Positions 48,741 through 61,038 of a DNA stretch of 64,000 nucleotides are shown here, piece after piece. Position numbers and translations under genes: made by a program. The notes beneath the pieces were generated by a model. It made no database searches and was not told the DNA's origin. It worked only from the letters and a program-made list of their open reading frames with translations. Each line of letters starts with the position of its first letter. The first letter of the stretch is position 1. The stretch is from Capsicum annuum (taxonomy: Eukaryota; Streptophyta; Magnoliopsida; Solanales; Solanaceae): the NCBI RefSeq assembly GCF_002878395.1, contig NC_061118.1:85543840-85607839 (forward strand). Reading direction: 5' to 3'.

Positions 48741-50740
48741 TGTAACACTCCGAGTCTGTACCCCGGATGCTACACGGTGCTAGAGACCCGAAGGATCATC
48801 AGCTAACCCATGACTGGTACCTGTTATGAGCACTGAATAATAATAACACTGTAATCATAACATAACTAAAATAAGTGCGGAAGTTAGGCTAAAAATGCCA
48901 GAAGGTTCATAACTGCAAGACCAATACTGAATACTAAAAACTAAAACATCCATCTAAAATACTCTAGTCTGAAAGCCTCTAACTATCTAAATTATAGAGT
49001 TGATGGGACAAGCCTCCAACTAATTCTGACTACTGAGAACTGTACTGAAATACTAAAATAATACTCTATCCTAGAACTATGAGGACTCACCACTAGGTCT
49101 GCTACTGATAGGCTGGGCTTCTAAGTACGGTCAAGAGCCCGTGCATCTGAACCTATGATATAATACATCATATTGCAAAATAAAAGTATGCGTTAGTACT
49201 TTGAATGTATTGGTATGCTAAGTGTGGTAGGCTGATATGCATGGGTTCTTATGCATGAACAATAACTGACCGAGTTACATGAACATAACTGAATGAGAGA
49301 ACAAGTATGAATACATAAACTATAATTGCGATCATGTTAGTACTGGTTACTTAGTTTTGAATACTGATTAATTGATATCTGAGTTTACCAATACTGTAAT
49401 ACTGATAATTGAGTGATTGTTTTTGACAGTCCTGATTGATAACTGGGTGACTATTTTTAATAGTCCTGATTGATAATTGGGTGACTGTTTCTGACAGTCC
49501 TGAATCTGTAGAGCTGAACTTAGTTCTATACTAAGACTGAAACTAAAACTAAAACTGTGGGAGGTAATCATCTAACCGACATGCCCCTCTCTGAATGGAT
49601 TGGGGTCTAACCTGTAACCCAGTTGGAAGGGTGTCAGTATCGTGCCACGGGTAAAGACAAGCTATGAGTTATTTCTCTCTGACAGAAAGCTCTTTCATGA
49701 AACCTTACTTCTAGGAAAACTCGGACGAGATATATCAACCTTAGTCTGGCAAGAAGATATCTCAACCTACACTGGCTACAGAGTTCTATAATGCAAGGAT
49801 TGCTACTAAGGGTCAAACCCTATATTGGCAGAAATGCCCCCATCCCTAGGTTTGCTCGGTGCTAAATCCTGCTCCTAACTGAATAGACACTGAACTAATT
49901 TCTAGTCCATACTAGGCTTGACTGAACTGTTACTGATCGTACTGTCTAACTAAATTGAACTGAGTTTACTAGAATCTGCTAACTGATGGAGTACTACTGA
50001 ATCTAGTTAACTGACTGAGTTCACTGAGTTCTGAACTAAATACTAAACTGAGACTGTGAATGATTACTGAGTATTACTGTTCGTAACACTACTGAGACTG
50101 TTCTGTAACTACTATAGCTCTAGGTAAACAAATGAATTTTCAGGTATTTAATACCCCCCGGACTTGATAGCATGAAAAGTAAAGCATAGAGTAAACGTGA
50201 AAAGCATAACACTGTGCACTTGTTCATAACTCATCTATAAGGACATTTTATCAAATAGTTGTAAGGCATAAGTTTACACCTATACTAGCATGGCATAATT
50301 TTTCCCTATTTAGTTCACATGAGCATTTTAACAAACACATGGGGTGCATAACTATGCACATAATACTAAAACAACATGCAGGCATCATAACATAAATTCC
50401 CAAATTCACAAACTCAAAGGCTTTAACATGAATTCATTTGATACTACACACATGATAATCAATTCCACATAAATCATGTAATAAACCATGGATTAGAAAC
50501 CCAATTAACATTATAATCATGAATACACTTAAACCCAATCATGGAAATCATGAAATCAATCTACTTGAAGTTTAAAAAAGTTTCTTGAACTCCAAGGGCA
50601 TAAGAAACCCTTGGATGAACACTTCACATACCTGAGTACTTAAATTATTGAAGGTTGGTGGTGAGTTCTTGAATTATGGGTTTCTCCAAATTATGGATGG
50701 ATGGATTTTGGATTGGACTTACATGAACTTCAACTTATTT
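48741..50740 (-). repeat. LTR F, minus strand, truncated
   Basis: On the plus strand it opens TGTAACACTCCGAGTCTG, the LTR end seen for B and relatives. It shares CCGGATGCTACACGGTGCT, CAGCTAACCCATGACTGG, the ACTGA-rich body and the conserved block near 49580-49640. Similarity to the family fades at about 50740, where a plus-oriented LTR of another family starts. No internal region or target duplication was found. Confidence 0.65.
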
Positions 50741-50749
50741 TGTAAATTT

Positions 50750-51408
50750 TGATTCTTATTATGGAAAATTACATGGTTTAACTTGATTTTGAACATAATG
50801 CATTGCATTAATGGATAGATAGATGTAAAAATAGTTTTGGATGGCCTTGGGGGCCATGGTTTGAATTTTAATGGAACTATGAAGTCAATGTGGTTATGTT
50901 GATCGTTTTGTCATGTTTAATTTAGCTTGAAAGCATATTGGTATGACGATACCAAGTGGTTAATGCCTTAATGAGTGACTCCTATTTTATTGATTGATTA
51001 TATGTACAAATTACTTTAATTTAGGCTTAAAGAGAGTTGTGTAGCTCACGATGAAGGTGTAAATCCTGGGGGACAAACACTGGAAATCACGTTTGCCTGC
51101 GTTGAGGGTCGATATGACCGTGTGCTTGACACACACTTGATATATATTTATATAAATGTATGTATGTGGTTTTGATTGATTTTGGACATGACATTATGTT
51201 ATCTCTTTCCCTGAGTTACATTCTAGTGCTTATCCCACTTACTGTCCTAGGACGCTACATCATTTCATGATGTAGGGTACGAAGACTTTTCTATTGCTCC
51301 TGTGCAACATTAGGTGGATTAGCATGTTTGTTGAGTTACAGTGAAGTGGTGAGCCTCTATTCTGCAGAAGGCCATATCATTTTATGACTATTTCTTATCA
51401 ACTTGGTA

Positions 51409-51456
<48 letters not shown>

Positions 51457-51969
51457 TGTGTATGTAATTTTGATTGATTTTGGACATTGCATTTTGTTAT
51501 CACTTTTTCTGAGTTACATGTTAGTGCTTATCCCACTGACTGTTCTAGGACGCTATACCATTTCATGATGAAGGTTCTGAAGACTTTTCTATTGCTCCTA
51601 TGCAGCGTTAGGTGGAATATTATGTTTGTTGAGTTGAAGTGAAGTGGAGAGCCTCCATTCTTCAGAATGCCTTATCATTTTATGATTATTTCTTATTAAC
51701 TCAGTATTTTAAAATTCCTTTAGCCATGTCGGGGGAATGTCCCAACTTAGATGTTATTCTAGTTTAGGGGCTTTCATGGACATATATGGGTTGGTTATTA
51801 ATTGACTCCTAATTTTTATTTGATTATCTATTCATATTTTCATCATTTTTGGTTATTTTTTCCTGTATTATTTTATTTTGTTCTTGAGGTTAGGCTAAAG
51901 GGGGTCGTCTCTGATCCATGGTGGACTTGAGATACCCATCACAATTAGGCATGAGGTCATGTCGTGACA
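50750..51969 (+). repeat. 5' LTR of element G, 5'-truncated
   Basis: It matches the body of solo LTR A (GGCCATGG...; ATACCAAGTGG...; ACACTGGAAATCACG) and ends GTCATGTCGTGACA (51969). A degenerate PBS AGCTTAGTATCAACAC follows at 51970-51985. The first half of the LTR, with any palindrome block, is missing. A segment of about 290 bp is tandemly duplicated around an (AT)n run. Confidence 0.7.
51130..51715. repeat. Tandem duplication around (AT)n in LTR G
   Basis: Copy 1 (about 51130-51412) and copy 2 (about 51453-51715) share TTTTGATTGATTTTGGACAT, GTGCTTATCCCACT, TAGGACGCTA, GAAGACTTTTCTATTGCTCC and GAGCCTC.ATTCT.CAGAA. Between them lies an uninterrupted (AT)n at 51414-51452. Confidence 0.85.
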
Positions 51970-52149
51970 AGCTTAGTATCAACACCAAATTTATATTTCA
52001 TTGGGTGTCCATAAAGCCGTGTCGAGTAGAGTCCTTTTTATAGGTGTGTAATGCACCACACTCATAATGAGGGGGATATAAGGCATTTAGGAATATTTCC
52101 TTTCTTGTGTTCTATTTTGGGCTATAAAGTCTAGTGTTATGAAACCTCT

Positions 52150-55100
52150 CCAACTCCTAGATTCCTTGCATCTCAGGTCATACCTCCCCAAAGGTCTGAT
52201 GTTCATAGAAACTCTGTTGGGAACTCTGTCCTACCTGAGGACAATTTAGAGGGGACTCATCCTATTCATAGAGTGCAGACTTGGTCTAGGGTCCCTGCTC
52301 TGAATTGCACTGCCCTGCGTGGAGTTCCACCTATCCCCACTAGTCTTTTTTGGGCTTCTCGAGGTGGTGATTCTTATGACCAGCTTCCTCAGGGGGATAT
52401 CTATAATGTGGATTTTTGCCGGTCTATTCATTTGCTTACCCAGTTGGTGGTATCTTAGTCTCATCAATCAAATTGTGTTGGTTCTGTTGCTTCTTCGTCT
52501 GAGGTCACTAAGGTTGGGTAGTTTATGAGGTTGAATCCTCCAACCTTTACTAGCTCTAAGATTAGGGAGGATCCTCAGGGGATTATGAATGAGATGGAGA
52601 AGATTTTCAGAGTGATGCATGCTACTAATTTTGAAGGTGTAGAGTTTGTTGTATATCAGCTGAAAGATGTAGCTTATCAGTGGTATAAGGAGTGGGAATA
52701 GTTGAGGGGTGATAATACGGATCCTACATTATGGGATGAGTTTTTAGGTGCATTTCTTGATTATTTCTTTCTTCAAAAGTTGAGGGAAGCTACGGCTGAG
52801 GAGTTTGTGAATCTGAAGCAGGGTAATGTCACACCCTTTTTTTAACAAAAAAAGATTGATTTTAAGTTTGAAAAGGGTTTTTATTATTAAGTAACAAAAA
52901 TAATTTTTTTTTGAAAAGGATTATTTATATTTAAACTCAGATTTGCCACTTGGCATAATCTTGTCTGCCAGGTCACCTTTGGAAATCCCTTTTTAAAATA
53001 ATTTTTGACTCTTTAAAACTAGTTTGCAAACAAAGATTTTGGTTAGGGAATTCTGTTGACTGAGGGGAAGGTGTAAGGCACCCCTTGGTCCCGTGGTTCT
53101 ACCATGGTTGCTTCGTAGAGTATATATCAGCCAGTTGACACTATGAAATGTATAACCAACAAAACACACAAAATAAGCAAACAAACAAACTAAACCAAAA
53201 CAAGTCCAAAACAACAATGTCCAGTCCAATTATTACAGATCGAGAATAAAAAATGTTGAAAAGAATATCTTGACTATCCTAACTATCCTAAACTATCCTT
53301 TAACCGATGCCTCGGGCCTTGATCACAAACCTCCTTTGCGTACATGATACTTTGGAGCATTCCCCGGTGAATAAGTACATAAGACCTCAGGGCATTCCCC
53401 GATAAAATGAATACGTTTTCTCAATTTTGTGCGTTAAAATAGTAAAAACCATTCACAGACATTTACCAAATCACCATTCCTAAGTTTACCTACCCAACCT
53501 ATGTTTTCCTACCCAACTCGATCTATCATGACATTATCACATTCAACGACATCAATGAATCAAAATAAATTAACGCTTGCTTTTTATCAATTTTTAATTT
53601 CCGACCCACTTATTTCCAATTGAGTTTAAATTATTCAATTATTTAATTCAAACAATCAATACGATGGTCTAAACATATCAAAAACAACGAAAATAAGAGC
53701 CACACACCATGAATTTACCACACAAAGTATCACACAATTAAACATTAATCAAGAATGAGATGAATAATGGACCTTAATACCGCTTTTATTCAAGTATTGC
53801 TCAATTAAACGAGATGGAGTCCAAGCGCGAGAACCTTGAATCCAACTTCAATAATAACTTGCCAATTTAAATTAAAGACTAATGACCGACCCAATATTAG
53901 TTTTTCGATCGTGGGTTTCACTAGAACAGCCGCATCATAGAGCTATTTTGAGTAGGTTTTGGGACATTTTCTGGTGAATTAGTCATTGATAAACAAATCC
54001 AAGGGATGAGTCAATATGGTTGTTGGGTATGGTGAGAGGCTTCAACGATGGTGGATTTTAAGTCATTTGGTCACAGAAGATGGCGATTTCGGCAAACGCT
54101 TCACCGAAAAAACTTATTTACTATTTTTCTCTCACTTTCCCTCTTCTCTCTCTAATTCACTCTATTTCTTCCCTTTTTTATTTCTCTCTCTTCGATTCTC
54201 GCTTAATTCCCCACTGGTTTCTTCCTTCTCTTTTACTGAATTTCTCTCCTCCTCATGATTTATTCACTGTGTGTGTGACCCGTATTGTGTGTGCAAGAAA
54301 TTTTGTAGAGTGTGTATATGTTCCAGTGAGAGTGTGTTGTAGTGTTTCTATCTGTGTAAATTTTTCTCTGTGTGTGCATATTTTAATATATGTTTTTAAT
54401 GGAAAATGGAGTGTTCTGGTGAGGATGAGAAAAAAAGGTGAGCTGTGTATCCTATGCGAGGTGCTTATGTGTGTTTTGTGAATTGAATTGAAAAAATAGA
54501 AAGGTCATACCCTATTTATATAAATAGTGATGTATATATATATATGAATTGTGAGTGAGGTGGGTAGGGGGTAGAAGGGGGTATAGGGTAGGGGTGTGAG
54601 GTTGCCAAATTAGTTAGGTTGGGTGGTAAATTTGTTGAGAGTTTGTTATTTAGATTCTTGTGGGGGGTAATTATTAAATGGGTGAGGGTGTATGATAAGG
54701 TGAAGCAAAAAATGGATAAATTGGATTTTTGGAAAGGACAAAATTAGGTTTCTATAGGTAAGATGAGTGTGTAAGAGTATGCCTTGAAATTTCAGAAGCT
54801 GTCTCATTATGCTTTCGAGTTGGTGTCTAGCCAGAGATCTAAAATGAGAAAGTTTGCTTTTGGGTGTCTTGAGACTTGGCATTGGAATGTAAGGCTGCGA
54901 TGTTAAATAATGACATAGATATCTCCAAGTTTATGGCTTATGTGCAGTAAGTAGAGGATAAGAACAAAAAATAGCCAGAGATGAGAGAGAGGCAAAATAA
55001 GAAGTTAAGGTATTCAGAGCAGGGTGGGGGTCATCAAAATAGTAGGAAAGATGGTAGATAGTGGATGAAGAAGAAGAACTAGGCAAATTCTTATTTGTCT

Positions 55101-55880
55101 GCTGGTGATCCTTATCCTAAGTTGTCTAGCAATCATCATTTTTAGGCTAGCAGTGGTACTATGGCACAGGGTTCCTACTCTCAGGCTAGTGGAGCTCAAT
55201 TAGCCCCACCTTATCCTCCTTGTCATTTTTGTGGGCAGCTTCATCATGGTTATTGTCAAGAGGGGAGAAATTAGTATTATAATTATGGTCAGCTGGGTCA
55301 CATATAGAGAGATTGTCCTTCAGCCAGGATTGCCACTAGAGCTAATAAAGTTTCAATTGCAACATCTTTAGCTCCTGCCCCTAAGGGCGCTAATTCTGGT
55401 ATCTACATTGGCCTAAACAATCTCTATGAACTTGCTACTCGCCAGGAATATGAGGCATCCTCAGATATAGTTACGGGTATGTTACAACTCTTTTCCCGTG
55501 ATGTTTATTATTTTCTTGATTCAGGTTTTACTCTTTCTTATATGACCCCTTATATGTCTGTACATTTTAGTTTTGGTCTCGAAAGTATTTTTGACCCCTT
55601 TATTATGTCTAGTCTGGTGGGTGATTCTATAATTGCTAGTAATATCTATAGGGGTTGTATGGTGTCCATCTTTCATAGGGAGATATTGGTGGATTTGATA
55701 AAGTTGGATATGGTGGATTTTGATGTTATCTTGGGGATGGATTGGCTTCTCATGCTATGATTCTCTTGATTGTAGGACCCGAAAGGTCAGTATTCATTAA
55801 TGAGCCAATATTAGAATGGGAGGGGAAACTCATTAGTGCCTAAAATGAGGTTTATTTCCTATCTTAGAGCTCAGAAATTG
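52150..55880 (+). pseudogene. gag and protease of element G, split by solo LTR H
   Basis: The gag N-terminal part runs in one frame with a few stops through VYQLKDVAYQWYKEWE and LREATAEEFVNLKQG (about 52640-52826). Solo LTR H interrupts. Gag resumes at 54762 with EYALKFQKLSHYAF, then degrades. A zinc-knuckle zone (CHFCGQLHHGYC; NYGQLGHI.RDCP) lies at 55220-55320. The retropepsin part (about 55440-55770) has the active-site triplet DSG at 55518-55526, but followed by F where A is usual, and ends VDFDVILGMDWL. It breaks off near 55900 at LTR I. In intact relatives this is the polyprotein region that builds and processes the particle; here it is dead. Confidence 0.82.
52827..54756 (+). mobile_element. 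Solo LTR H inserted in gag of element G
   Basis: It begins TGTCACACCC and ends TTTCTATA. The 5-bp GGTAA flanks both sides exactly (52822-52826 and 54757-54761), and removing the insert restores the gag frame. GAAGGTGTAAGGCACCCCTT and GCATTCCCCG words resemble Solanaceae Tat/Ogre-like gypsy LTRs. No internal sequence is left, as after LTR-LTR recombination. Open frames at 54016-54481 lie in this LTR and have no domain. Confidence 0.82.
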
Positions 55881-55907
55881 ATGTCAAAAGGGTGTATATA
55901 TCATTTT

Positions 55908-58125
55908 TTCATGACCCGAGGCTGCCCCCTAGTCATAACATGGTGCTTAAGGCCACAAGTGACCCTAATCTAACCCATGATCTGGTACCTACTGTGAGCA
56001 CTGAATAAGATGATAATGAAACATCATGTGCAGAAACTAAACTGATAAAATTCTATTAAGATGTATTACTGAAACAATACTTAATATGTTTGAAATTGCT
56101 GGTAAAACTAAAAACTAGTTTAACTATTTGAATATCTGAATATCTAAATATCTGAATATATGAAAGCCTCTAAGACATGAGGAGTTGATAGGACAAACCC
56201 ATAACTAACTTTGAGTGACTGAAATAAAGAAAATACTTATAATAACTATAAATGCTTATCCTTGATAGATGAGTACTCACCACAAACTCCTGCTGAGTGG
56301 TACTGAGTTGACTGAGGGTAATCGGGGAACTGAGAGTCTGAAATTATATTGTGAAATCAATTTAGCACAAAAGAGAGTATGCAGTCAGTACTTGTGAATT
56401 TACTAGTACGTGAGATAGCGGCTAGCTAAAATGCATATGGAAACTGAACATGAATGCATGAACATGTAAGACCAAGTAAAACATGTACTAAAATAATCTG
56501 TAAAACTATCTAACTGAATAGTTGATAAACTGAACACTTGGTCATGCAAACTTGAGATGATAAAACCTAGATACTGAACTGAAACTATGGGATCTATCAT
56601 ATAGCTGGCATACCCCAATCTGAGCTAATCGGGGTCTAACTTGTAATCCCAGTTAGAAGGGTATTAGTACCTTGCCATGGCTACTAACACTGGCTGTGTG
56701 GATCCACTAAACTGGTGTCCCAAAAGACTAGGGTGTCACCCTCTACTAGTAGTTCCCTTAAGAGAGTGTCAACCATGAATTGGCAGTAAAACCTCTCAAA
56801 ACCTACACTGGATACATTGTTTAGGAACTAAGAGACTGCTACTAAAGGTCACACCCGTGACTAGCAGGTGAGCCGCCATACCTAAGTTCACTCTGTGCTA
56901 AATCCTACTCCCAACTAAACTGACACTGGTGATGATTTAAGTCAACTGGACATCACAACTGATAATGCTCAACGTGATCCTGACCAACTTAGTATGATAG
57001 TAAAACCATGATCTGATGACTTGTTTCTTGAAAATAAAAACATATATAAACAAACAGGTATAGGGTGTTCATAACCCTCCATCACTGAGTATTACTTTGA
57101 ATACATTGATATCATTTAACAACACTATAAGTAAATTCATGATTATAGACCTAAAATATAGAATATATCCCTAATTGATGAAATCGACGATTCTTAGTAT
57201 GGGAATATGTTAGACTTATGAGGACAACATGCTCACATGGTTCAATTTATAAATTGATATATTAACATGGTGCCAATTGAACATGATATGGGTGATTGAA
57301 ATTTAAAGCATGTAATAACATAATTCACATGGGTAAACATATTGGCATGGGTTGAATTCGAAACTACTAGGAGAACATTGAGTAAATTCATACTTAACAT
57401 TAAAATTTCATAAAAAGAGGGAAAAAGGTTTATACATAAAATACAAAGGGTTCTTGGGACTCAATGGATGGAAGTAACCCATTAATGAATACCCCACATA
57501 CCTGAATTGCTTGAATTTTCGAAGAAAACTTGGATTTGGGACCTTGACTGGTTGAATTCTTGAGAAGAAGCTAGAAAGTTTGAATTCTTGGGAATATGTT
57601 CACGTTGTTAACTGATGAGGAATGGTCAAATAATTCCCCTTTTGGTTTTAATTCATGATTTGGAAGTTTAGGGAGAGGAGAAAAAAGACCAAAATACCCC
57701 CTTGAACCTTTAATAAGGTTGCAAGAAAAACTAGCCTCCATGGTACAAACGCTATCATAGAGACTAGACTTCGTGACACGACGTGTATTGTAGAGACTAA
57801 CCTCTATGACATGCCATGTATCGTGGAGGTCCAGCCTCTGTGACATGCCCAAATCTTAGAGGCTTACTTCCTCCGGGGTCTGAAATCGCCCCGAACCTTT
57901 TTCAAAAATTCCAAAACTCTCCCGGATAATCCTTTTATCCCTAAACAAACTTCAAATCATAGATCAATATTTCAAACTCAGGAAGGCCAAAAATAAAATG
58001 TTTGAAATCTTGGGGTCTTAGAATGGGTAAGTCTCTTGTACTTTAGTGTGAAATAAATGCCTTTGGGACTTTTAAACATGAGAAGTATAGCTGAAAACTT
58101 GTCTAGGATCATACAGGGTATTACA
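55908..58125 (-). repeat. 3' LTR of gypsy element I
   Basis: On the minus strand it begins TGTAATACCCTGTATGATCC (from 58125) and ends near TCGGGTCATGA at about 55908. On the plus strand its left part (CATGACCCGAGGCTGCCCCC) matches the complement of LTR C's end, so the two are related. It carries the conserved block near 56600-56690 and an imperfect inverted-repeat block at 57735-57865. A purine tract lies beyond 58126. Confidence 0.75.
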
Positions 58126-58149
58126 ATATCTCTCTCTTGGGATTATTCA

Positions 58150-59225
58150 TCCCCGAATGAAACTATCTTAACTGAGATATTAGAAAGGCTGAGATTATGC
58201 ACTGAATACTTATGAGCTGAATCATGATTAAGCAACTGAGCCCGAAACAAGATGCATGGAATGAACTAAAATCATAAATGCATGCGATGACATGTGGATG
58301 GTTGGATAGATGAGATAGAAAATGAGATAATCAATTTAAGAGAACCATTACCTCAAGCTGAATTTGAATTCGTAGAGAAAAGATAGGTTTTACTTGGTTC
58401 ACATATCTGCTTCTGCTTCCCAAGTAGCTCCCTCAACGAACTAATTTCTCCATAGAATCTTAGAATCTTAACTAAAGGGACTTCTTTATTGCTCAACCTA
58501 TGAGTCTAATGGTCAATGATCTTAACTGGGACTTCTTCTTAGGAAAGACTATCTTTCACATCCACACTCTCTAAAGGAACAATAGAAACTTAGTCACCAA
58601 TACATTTCTTTAGCAAAGAGACATGATACACCCGATGCACTGATGCCAAATATGCAGGCAACTCTAACTCATAAGCTACCTTCCTAAAATGACTCAAGAT
58701 CCTATATGGGCTAACATAGCAGGGACTGAGCTTCCTCTTCTTACCAAAAATCTTCACCCCTTTCATGAGAAAATTTTTTAAATAAACTAAGTCACCAACG
58801 TCAAACTCAAGATCTCTTCTCCTCATATTTGCATAAGATTTCTGATGACTTTGGGCTGTCTTCAGCCTTTCTCGAATTAAATGAACTTTCTCCATTTCCT
58901 CATATACTAAATCTGGACCTATCAAAGCAACATCACTTACTTCAGACCAACTAATAGTAGATCTATATCTCTTTTTATAGAGAACCTCAAATAGAGCACC
59001 TAAATACTAGCATAATAGATGTTGTAGTCATTATCAATCAAAGGTAAGTGGTCATCCCAACTACCCTTGAAGTCTATAACATAAGCCCTTAATATGTACT
59101 CTAAAGTTTGAATGGTTCGTGCTGCCTGACCATCTATTTGAGAATGAAAAGCTTTACTTAGATGAACTTGAGTACCAAGGGCATTCTAAAGAGACTTCCA
59201 AAAATGGGAGGTAAATTTAGTACCT
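58150..59225 (-). pseudogene. Integrase and chromodomain remnant of element I
   Basis: On the minus strand the integrase core end lies at about 59225-58930 (KFTSHFWKSL, LGTQVHLSKAFHSQIDGQAA, FKGSWDDHLPLID). The C-terminal region is open at 58925-58590 (RRRDLEFDVGDLVYLKNF, KLSPCYVSPYRIL, HVSLLKKCIGD). A chromodomain-like end follows (VSIVPLES, EEVPVKI) to about 58150. The protein is cut at its N-terminal side near 59225, where similarity ends. This is a typical chromovirus pol end; the long intact C-terminal frame shows the copy is younger than E. Confidence 0.88.
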
Positions 59226-59615
59226 GGTGACATCTAAGATATATCTCCACTCTGAAGATGATACAGTCGCTATCAAATATAGTAACCTAACAAAGGCTGG
59301 GGCTGAATTTTAAGGGAATATGAGGGATCATGGCTCTCAGCTATTATAATCAATGGGAAGAACTGGAAAAGTAAATGGGGGTTTTGAGCATCAATATCAA
59401 ACTAGTAGAAAATATCACCTTTGATTGTAATCATTCGTGAGTGAACACTAGGATTGTGTTCCCTCTGGCTTCTCAAATCCATAGGCTTATCTTGCTTTAT
59501 TGAACTAACTTGATGCCTTGCATGCAGAATTGATAAGTTATGTACCTTCTACAGTCTTTGAGATGAGTAGAACGATTTCACCCTTTACCTTTTAAGTCTC
59601 AGGATATCGCCTTAC
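59226..59615. other. Junction sequence between elements I and J
   Basis: No gene or defined repeat is recognised. It lies between the cut integrase of element I and the LTR of element J. Confidence 0.4.
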
Positions 59616-61038
59616 TGATAACGCTTAACTCACTCCCTTGATTGAGGGGTGAGGCAATTGTTGTCAATAACCCAACTAGAGTTGGGGTCGAATCCATAAG
59701 GAGCCAATTATAGACTTCAAATCCTATGGGTTTTCTAGTTACTAAAAGGTTACCCGAAATGATAATAGATGAGACATGTAAAATAAAATAGGGGGATTGG
59801 TTTGTAACAATTTTCGACTACTAATGCATGAATATGGCACTTTTTGATTTAAAATAAAGATTAGAGAGGATCTTGGGATTATGTCTAGCTAATGGTAAAG
59901 CATGTGAGTTGATGAAGGTTTAGCACAAAGCTTAGTTGTTGATCAAAGGATAGGCTAGGTGAAAAGTCATTGTAGTCAATCTTTCAATAAAACTACAATG
60001 ATTTCACCCATTGACTCTTTCGAGCACCTAACAAGTGTGCAATTCATAATAACCCAAAACCTCAATCAAATATCTCTATTTCTAGGATGATGCTCTTGAC
60101 ATGATTTACACTCTAAATATACTTATTTATAAGATTGCAAAAGGTAGTAAACCACAAGCTCAATTGTCTGCCATTACCTTGTTCCTCTCTCACTCTCTTT
60201 CAAGGATGTTATGGGTTACCTCAAGTTCACCTTCATCCGTCTTTCAAGGTGATGAAGGGTTTTTAGAGTTTGGGGCTTTCACCCACCAAAACCTATTTGG
60301 AGATTTAGGGTTTTTCACCCATCAAATTCCAACTCATTAACCCAAGCAATAATGGAATTGATATTCAAAAACTAAAAATCATGCAAACACAACAACACCC
60401 ATACATAAATATACTTTAGTTCAACATAATCCCAAGACTAAATTACTTAGCAACTCATGAAGAAAGTACAGAGAGATATACCATAAGGATTATCCAAAAC
60501 ATTCATCTTCACAAAATTACTAAGAAATTAAGCCTCCAAGAGTAGTTACACACTTGCCTAATTAGGGTTTCTTCCTTTCAATTCAAAAATATCTATGAGG
60601 TAAGCAATACCAAAAAAAGAAAGGGCCTTTGCCTATATATGATTTGAAATTCGTCTATGTAATGGTACAAATCTGCCTTTGGGCATATTCCCACTGAATC
60701 ACGATTGCACAGGTTTGACCGAGACTGCAGCTATGCGACCACAGTTGTATTTTCCGACTACGTTATGATGACCATCTTGACTAACCACAAGCACGGACTG
60801 AGGACCACGTTCACGGTAATTGGGGATGAAATGATCCTGGTCTTTAGCTGCACTCTTCCTTGCTCCCTTTTTATTATTTTAAGCTCCATTACACATCTTT
60901 TCTCATTCTCAACTATATGCCTACAAAATGTGGAGATTAGTGCATTAAATAACAATTGTGTCCTATTTAACTTTACAAACATGGTAGTGCACATAAATAG
61001 TTAGTGCGAATAAGTGGAAAAATCACCACTCATCAACA
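59616..61038 (-). repeat. 3' LTR of element J (different lineage)
   Basis: On the minus strand it begins TGTTGATGAGTGGTGATTTT (from 61038) and ends GAGCGTTATCA (59616), with TG...CA ends. Near its end is GATTCGACCCCAACTCTAGT, a word known from plant gypsy LTRs that pair with a TTGAGGACAAGCAA motif. That motif is present just inside (61057-61069). Orientation puts the element body to the right. Confidence 0.7.

Noticed and set aside
54016..54481. Overlapping plus frames of 80 and 133 codons with hydrophobic segments
   Set aside because: They fall in solo LTR H, in TTTCTCTC/GTGTGT low-complexity sequence, without any domain.
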